Positions 58,827 to 64,000 of a stretch of 64,000 nucleotides of DNA are shown one piece after another. The notes under the pieces are model-generated. The model was not told where the DNA came from. It saw only the letters and a list, made by a program, of their open reading frames with translations, and did not search any database. Both the position numbers and the translations under genes were made by a program. The first letter of the stretch is position 1; each line of letters opens with the position of its first letter. Source of the DNA: Sipunculus nudus (taxonomy: Eukaryota; Annelida; Sipuncula; Golfingiida; Sipunculidae); assembly GCA_026874595.1 (NCBI GenBank), contig CM049314.1:51323812-51387811 (forward strand), written 5' to 3'.

Positions 58827-58913
58827 AATCACAGATCCAAACCAGAAGGAGAACCTGGGGATAGTGGTCCAGTACAAGGTCAAGGTCCGCCTCATCCTAG
58901 GATTTGGATCTGG
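58827..58913 (+). CDS. ARRB: arrestin exon: QKENLGIVVQYKVKVRL segment
   Basis: An 87-nt exon between TTGTTGACAG and GTATGT. Its first base completes the isoleucine codon begun in the previous exon, and it ends with two bases (GG) of a glycine codon. It encodes ITDPNQKENLGIVVQYKVKV followed by a strand ending RLILGFGSG. QKENLGI and YKVKV are signature stretches of the arrestin C-domain. The glycine-rich end precedes the strand normally reading VELPF.LMHPKP, which must lie in the next exon, outside the window. Intact. Confidence 0.95.
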
Positions 58914-58951
58914 GTATGTCCTTAAAGATTTAAAACTTGGATGATAATGCC

Positions 58952-61900
58952 CTTTTTAGCAAACCTGTGAGCTTATGCGATGGTGTGGCGTCGTCCGTCA
59001 GCCGTCGTCCTTTGTCCGTTGTCTGTACGTTAACCCATACTATCTTGAAAACGGCAAGAGGTAGCATCACGAAATTTTATGCAAAAAATTAGTCATCTAA
59101 AAAACAATATCAGATTTTGCTTATTTTTTGGCTATCTGCATTTTCTTAGATTTTATAGGGAAAAAGCTAAAAAAGCTTTAAAAATCTTCTTCTCCAAAAC
59201 TGTTCAGCCAAAATGTCAAATATTTCACAGAAATGATTCCTGGAATAATCTTTCTCAAGTTTGTTCGAAATGTTTAAGTTTGGTGATTTTTGGCTGAGTT
59301 ACAGGAAGTTGAACTTAGTCAACTGTCCATAAAAGCATACTAAAATTACAATCTCAGAAAAGGCTGGAGCTATCATCACCAAATTTTATGCCAATGTTGT
59401 TCACATGAGACATATCTGAAATTGAGGTATTGGTGGCGCCACCTGCATCGGCCTTTTTTGTACGGGGGTCATCAGTGCCGGTATCATACTGATGGCTACA
59501 AAACTTCTTCTCTGAAACCATATGGCCAAATAGTTTAATATCGCACAGAAATGATCCTAGGGTAGTGCTTTCTGAAGTTTGTTCAAATGGTCTCAGTTCA
59601 GTGACTTTTGGCTGAGTTATGGGAAGCTGAATTTAGTCATATGCTGTAACAGCCCATTTTAGCTCAGTGGCTACAAAGATCTTCTCCTCAAAAACCACTG
59701 GGCCAAATTCTTAAATCTCACACATTAATTATCCTTAGATGTTGATAATTCAATTTTGTTCAAATGGTTTTGGTTCAGTGGTTTTTGGCTGAGTTATGGG
59801 AAGCTTAACCTAGCCATTTTGCTGTATTTTCCCATATGAGTTATAAACCTGTAAAAATTTTTTGACTGACCCTACTGAGGCCAATTTGTTTAATATTTTA
59901 CAAGAATAATCCCCTAAATAATTCTTATAATAATTGTACTTTATGGTTCCAAAGAATGAATTTTGGCTGAATTCTAAAGATTCAATTGACTCATTTTATC
60001 ATATATGTTAGCTGTGTGAAGCAGATACATCTAGCTTGGCACCAGTTTATCAGCATCCATTACATAATGCCTCTAGACATTTAGATTTCATGTTATCTAT
60101 GGTTAATATTGACAAGAATATTTTTTAAAAGCTTTTAAAAAATGTAGATTTATGCTAAATAAATGCTGTGTTTACAATCACAGGTATATAGCTATCTGTG
60201 GGTGTATAAAGATGGCTGTACATGGATTATAAATAATTGGTATCTATACTCAACTTTATTCAAGATTTTGCCATCAGGGAGATGTATCTGAATAATAATT
60301 TTGCATTCAATATGCATCTGTAGTAATTTTTAGCAAACCTGTGAGCTAATGCGATGGTTTGGTATCATCTGTCGTCGTCGTTAACCCATACTATTTTGAA
60401 AACAACTATTGCTAGTATCATGAAATTTAATGCACAAAATTAGCCATCTGAAAAACTCTGCATTTTCTTAGATTTTATAGAGAAGAAGGTAAAAAAATTT
60501 TAAAAATCTTCTCCTCCGAAACAGTCAAGCCAAATTGTTCAATATTTCACAGAAATAATCTATACCATCTCTCTCAAGTTTGTTCGAATGGTTCAAGTTT
60601 GGTGAATTTTGGCCAAGTTACAGGAAGTTAAACTTAGCTAACTGTCCAAAAAAGCATACTAAAATGGCAATCTCAGAAATGGCTGGAGCTATCAACACCA
60701 AATTTTATGCCAGTGTTGGTCGGATGAGTCATATATGAAATTCAGGTATTGGTGGCACCACCTGCATTGACCCTTTTTTGTACAGGGGTCATTGGTCATC
60801 TGAACATTAACCCATAATTTCTCAGGAATAGCAGGAGCTACCATCCCTAGATTTTATGCAATAATCTGTCATATATCAAATGTTGTGGTATTCAGCTTAT
60901 TTTTTTGCTATCTGTATTTACTTAGATTTTATAGGGAAAAAGCTGAAAAACCTTTAAAAGTCTTCTTCTTGTAAACAGTCCTGCCAAATTGTTCAATATT
61001 TTACAAAAATGATCCCAGAGGCAAGCCCTTTCAAGTTTGTTCAAATGGTTTGCATTTGATGAATGTAAGTGGTGTTACATGAATTTGTACAGTCATTTGG
61101 CCAATTAAACATACTGACATAGTAATCTCAGAAATGACAGAAGCTAGCATTACCAAGTATTGTGCAAATGTTGGTCACATGACTCATATTTGAAGTTGCA
61201 GATTTTGTGGTGCCATCTACATTGACCTGTTTTTTATTAGCAAAAATCTCATAATTTTAGCCTCTTTCAGCGTAAAATGTTTATGATGAAACTGTCAAGT
61301 TGAATCATTCAATTTTTCAAAAGAATTATCCTAGGACATGGTTCTTTCGATCATATCAGAAAAGCTTAAGTTGGTCTTATGGCCATTATTATGTCTATTT
61401 CAAACTGAGGACTGCAAAACTGTTCTTCTACAAAATTATTGTTTCAATTATAACTTCTGTAACATTGCACAAAAATTATTCTTAGGTGGTCTTTGTTCAA
61501 GTTTACTTGAATGATTTTTGGCAGAATTATTGGACCTTTCCCAATGAAAAAAACTGCATCTTTTGTTATTTTAGATATTTTGATAATAAGTTATGAATAT
61601 GTCAGCTTGAAAAAAAAGCATTTTAGCCAAAGTCTTTCAGTATGTGTAAACAGATTGACCAACAGACCAAGATTGTGTTTGTATCTTTAAATAGGTTGAG
61701 AAACTGCTAACTGCTTCAGATTTGGCAACAGATCAAGAGTTCATTCAGTGCAGTTAGATATAGGTCAAGAGTTCAATCAGTGCAGCCAAGCACAAGGCAT
61801 TTGATCACCGCATGGATGTCATGTGAACACCTCATGGGCGACATGTGAACACTTCATGGCCACCATGTGATCACCTCATGGGTGTCATGCCCCTCAGGGC

Positions 61901-62430
61901 AGGGCCACTGCATGAGCTTATGCAAAGGTGTGGCTACTATTTCAGACTTGGCAACAGGCTAGAGGTCAGTCTTGATCTATTTATAGCTTTGGCAGACTGC
62001 CAACTGTATCAGATTAGGCAACAGGTCAAGGGTTCACTCAGTGCAGCCATGTATGGGTCAGGAGTTCACTCAGTGCAGTAGCTGCAATTTATTTATAGTG
62101 TTAGCAGACTGCCCACTGCATCAGATTTGGCACCAAAGTTCAGCCTTGATCTATTTATAGCTTTGGCAGACTGCCAACTGTGTCAGATTATGCAACAGGT
62201 CAAGAGTTCACTCAGTCTAGCCAGGTGCAGGTCATGAGATCACTCAGTGCAGTAGCCTGAGCTAGCAAATTTGTCACAGGCTTTGTGATGTTTGTGTAAT
62301 TGTTTCTTATTCAAAATGTTTAGTACTAACTTGCATTGTTCATATACATGAGAAGTAATGGTCCAGCATTGAAGCATTATACCTGGTGTATTTCCCAATG
62401 CACAGGTTCGCATTAGGCCTGTAGGCCTTG
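58952..62430 (+). mobile_element. family A HINE-like element, long copy
   Basis: Starts TTTTTAGCAAACCTGTGAGC and ends CACAGGTTCGC, hairpin, TAGGCCTTG at 62430. A second 5'-end-like line (TTTTTAGCAAACCTGTGAGC) at about 60329 suggests an internal duplication or a nested copy. Core repeats lie at 61740-62260. It includes the empty form of the family C target at 59345/59346. No coding capacity. Confidence 0.68.
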
Positions 62431-62635
62431 TTTAGAAATATTTAAATGACTGTTTTATGTCACTAAATCATGAAAAAGAAAGCATATATCAAGCCTAATT
62501 TAGGTAAGCTTCATTATAAAATACAGGCCAGAATAAAAATATTGGCCTTTGGCTTGCTTGCTCCTTGAAATCTTGATCCCCATTACTTCCAGTGCCCATA
62601 GCATTATAAGACCGATGTACATACACGTGGGTAGG
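62431..62635. other. unique intron sequence
   Basis: Short spacer without recognised features. Confidence 0.5.
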
Positions 62636-64000
62636 GCTGTATTGTAGTACATACCTGTGAGTATTGGTGTATTGATTGTACATACAGGTGGGTAGGTGGG
62701 TATTGATTGTACATACAGGTGGGTAGGGGTGTATTGATTGTACATACAGGTGGGAAGGGGTGTATTGATTGTAAATACAGGTGGGTAGGGGTGTATTGAT
62801 TGTACATACAGGTGGGTAGGGATGTATTGATTGTACATACAGGTGGGAAGGGGTGTATTGATTGTAAATACAGGTGGGTAGGGGTGTATTGATTGTACAT
62901 ACAGGTGGGTAGGGGTTTATTGATTGTAAATACAGGTGGGTAGGGGTGTATTGATTGTACATAAAGGTGGGTAGGGGTGTATTGATTGTACATTAAGGTG
63001 GGTAGTGGTGTATTGATTGTACATACAGGTGGGTAGGGGTGTATTGATTGTACATACAGGTGGGTAGGGGTTTATTGATTGTACATACAGGTGGGTAGGG
63101 GTGTATTGATTGTAAATACAGGTGGGTAGGGGTGTATTGATTGTACATACAGGTGGGTAGGGGTTTATTGATTGTACATACAGGTTGGTAGGAGTGTATT
63201 GATTGTACATAAAGGTGGGTAGGGGTTTACTGATTGTACATAAAGGTGGGTAGGGGTGTATTGGTTGTACATAAAGGTGGGTAGGGGTTTACTGATTGTA
63301 CATACAGGTGGGTAGGGGTGTATTGGTTGTACATACAGGTGGGTAGGGGTGTATTGATTGTACATAAAGGTGGGTAGGGGTTTATTGATTGTACATACAG
63401 GTGGGTAGGGGTGTATTGATTGTACATACAGGTGGGTAGGGGTGTATTGATTGTACATACAGGTGGGTAGGGGTGTATTGATTGTACATACAGGTGGGTA
63501 GGGGTTTATTGATTGTACATACAGGTGGGAAGGGGTGTATTGATTGTAAATACAGGTGGGAAGGGGTGTATTGATTGTACATACAGGTGGGTAGGGGTGT
63601 ATTGATTGTACATACAGGTGGGAAGAGGTGTATTGATTGTACATACAGGTGGGAAGGGGTGTATTGATTGTAAATACAGGTGGGTAGGGGTTAATGATTG
63701 TACATACAGGTGGGTAGGGGTTTATTGATTGTACATACAGGTGGGTAGGGGTGTATTGATTGTACATACAGGTGGGAAGGGGTGTATTGATTGTAAATAC
63801 AGGTGGGAAGGGGTGTATTGATTGTACATACAGGTCGGTAGGGGTGTATTGATTGTACATACAGGTGGGAAGGGGTGTATTGATTGTAAATACAGGTGGG
63901 TAGGGGTGTATTGATTGTACATACAGGTGGGTAGGGGTTTATTGATTGTATATACAGGTGGGTAGGGGTGTATTGATTGTACATTAAGGTGGGTAGGGGT
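62636..64000 (+). repeat. 31-bp minisatellite, about 44 units, running off the window
   Basis: Unit TGTACATACAGGTGGGTAGG followed by GGTGTATTGAT. In the arrestin sense direction almost every unit holds TGTANATA, mostly TGTACATA, with TGTAAATA in about eight units and TGTATATA at 63947-63954. Two units have TGTACATT. Every unit also has CAGGTGGGT or a close variant. The minus-strand ORFs of up to 231 aa (for example 63165-63860) come from the absence of stops in the unit and are not genes. Confidence 0.93.

Larger units (their letters stand above)
7035..58913 (+). other. ARRB: arrestin gene, internal part (five coding exons; both ends outside the window)
   Basis: The five exons listed separately join in phase to give an uninterrupted stretch of the arrestin C-domain, with either alternative exon at the second position. 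Introns visible here are 7120-23820, 23894-39069, 39143-54154 and 54302-58826, and the next one starts at 58914 and runs off the window. All have GT-AG ends. The N-domain exons must lie upstream of position 1 or in DNA I could not recognise, and the exons for the last strands and clathrin/AP2-binding tail lie downstream. Arrestins bind phosphorylated G-protein-coupled receptors, stop G-protein coupling and, in beta-arrestins, recruit the endocytic machinery. Protein-level similarity of the exons is closest to the beta-arrestin consensus I know. A visual arrestin is less likely but not excluded. Confidence 0.9.

Noticed and set aside
62495-63984. Minus-strand ORFs up to 231 aa in the 31-bp repeat
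   Set aside because: Repeat artefact. The frame rotates every unit and the peptide is only YNQYTPTHLY-type repetition.

Overview
The window is metazoan nuclear DNA, most likely from a bivalve or related mollusc. It is AT-rich and has long introns, many minisatellites, and dense hairpin-ended repeats of a style I associate with bivalve genomes; the species call is inference. There is no prokaryotic gene organisation and no CRISPR array. I recognised no RNA gene.

The only host gene I can support is an arrestin of the beta-arrestin type on the + strand. It is incomplete at both ends. Five coding exons are visible: 7035-7119, 23821-23893, 39070-39142, 54155-54301 and 58827-58913. They encode a continuous piece of the arrestin C-domain. 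Exons 23821-23893 and 39070-39142 are two versions of the same exon. Both are 73 nt, with identical entry and exit phases, and they encode alternative versions of the C-loop segment. Using both, or neither, shifts the frame into an early stop, so the layout points to mutually exclusive splicing.

Region by region: positions 1-2975 hold the 3' part of a Ty3/gypsy-like retrotransposon (integrase C-terminus plus chromodomain, an unknown downstream ORF, and an antisense cysteine-rich ORF). Positions 2976-7034 hold repeat debris, including a LINE endonuclease relic. Positions 7120-64000 are arrestin introns. They are filled with four related families of non-autonomous elements that I class as Helentron/HINE-like and call A, B, C and D here. 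They have hairpin ends, in A-C an inverted repeat that is terminal at the 5' end and subterminal at the 3' end, and no target-site duplication. There are also two or three TIR DNA transposons and about eleven minisatellite arrays with periods of 24-51 bp.

Several repeats may matter to splicing or RNA fate of the arrestin transcript. A 27-bp triplication forms the branch-point region of exon 58827-58913. A 31-bp array after it carries a Pumilio-type motif in nearly every unit. An inverted pair of family C elements flanks the alternative exons. The long ORFs inside the minisatellites are by-products of periods divisible by three, not genes.
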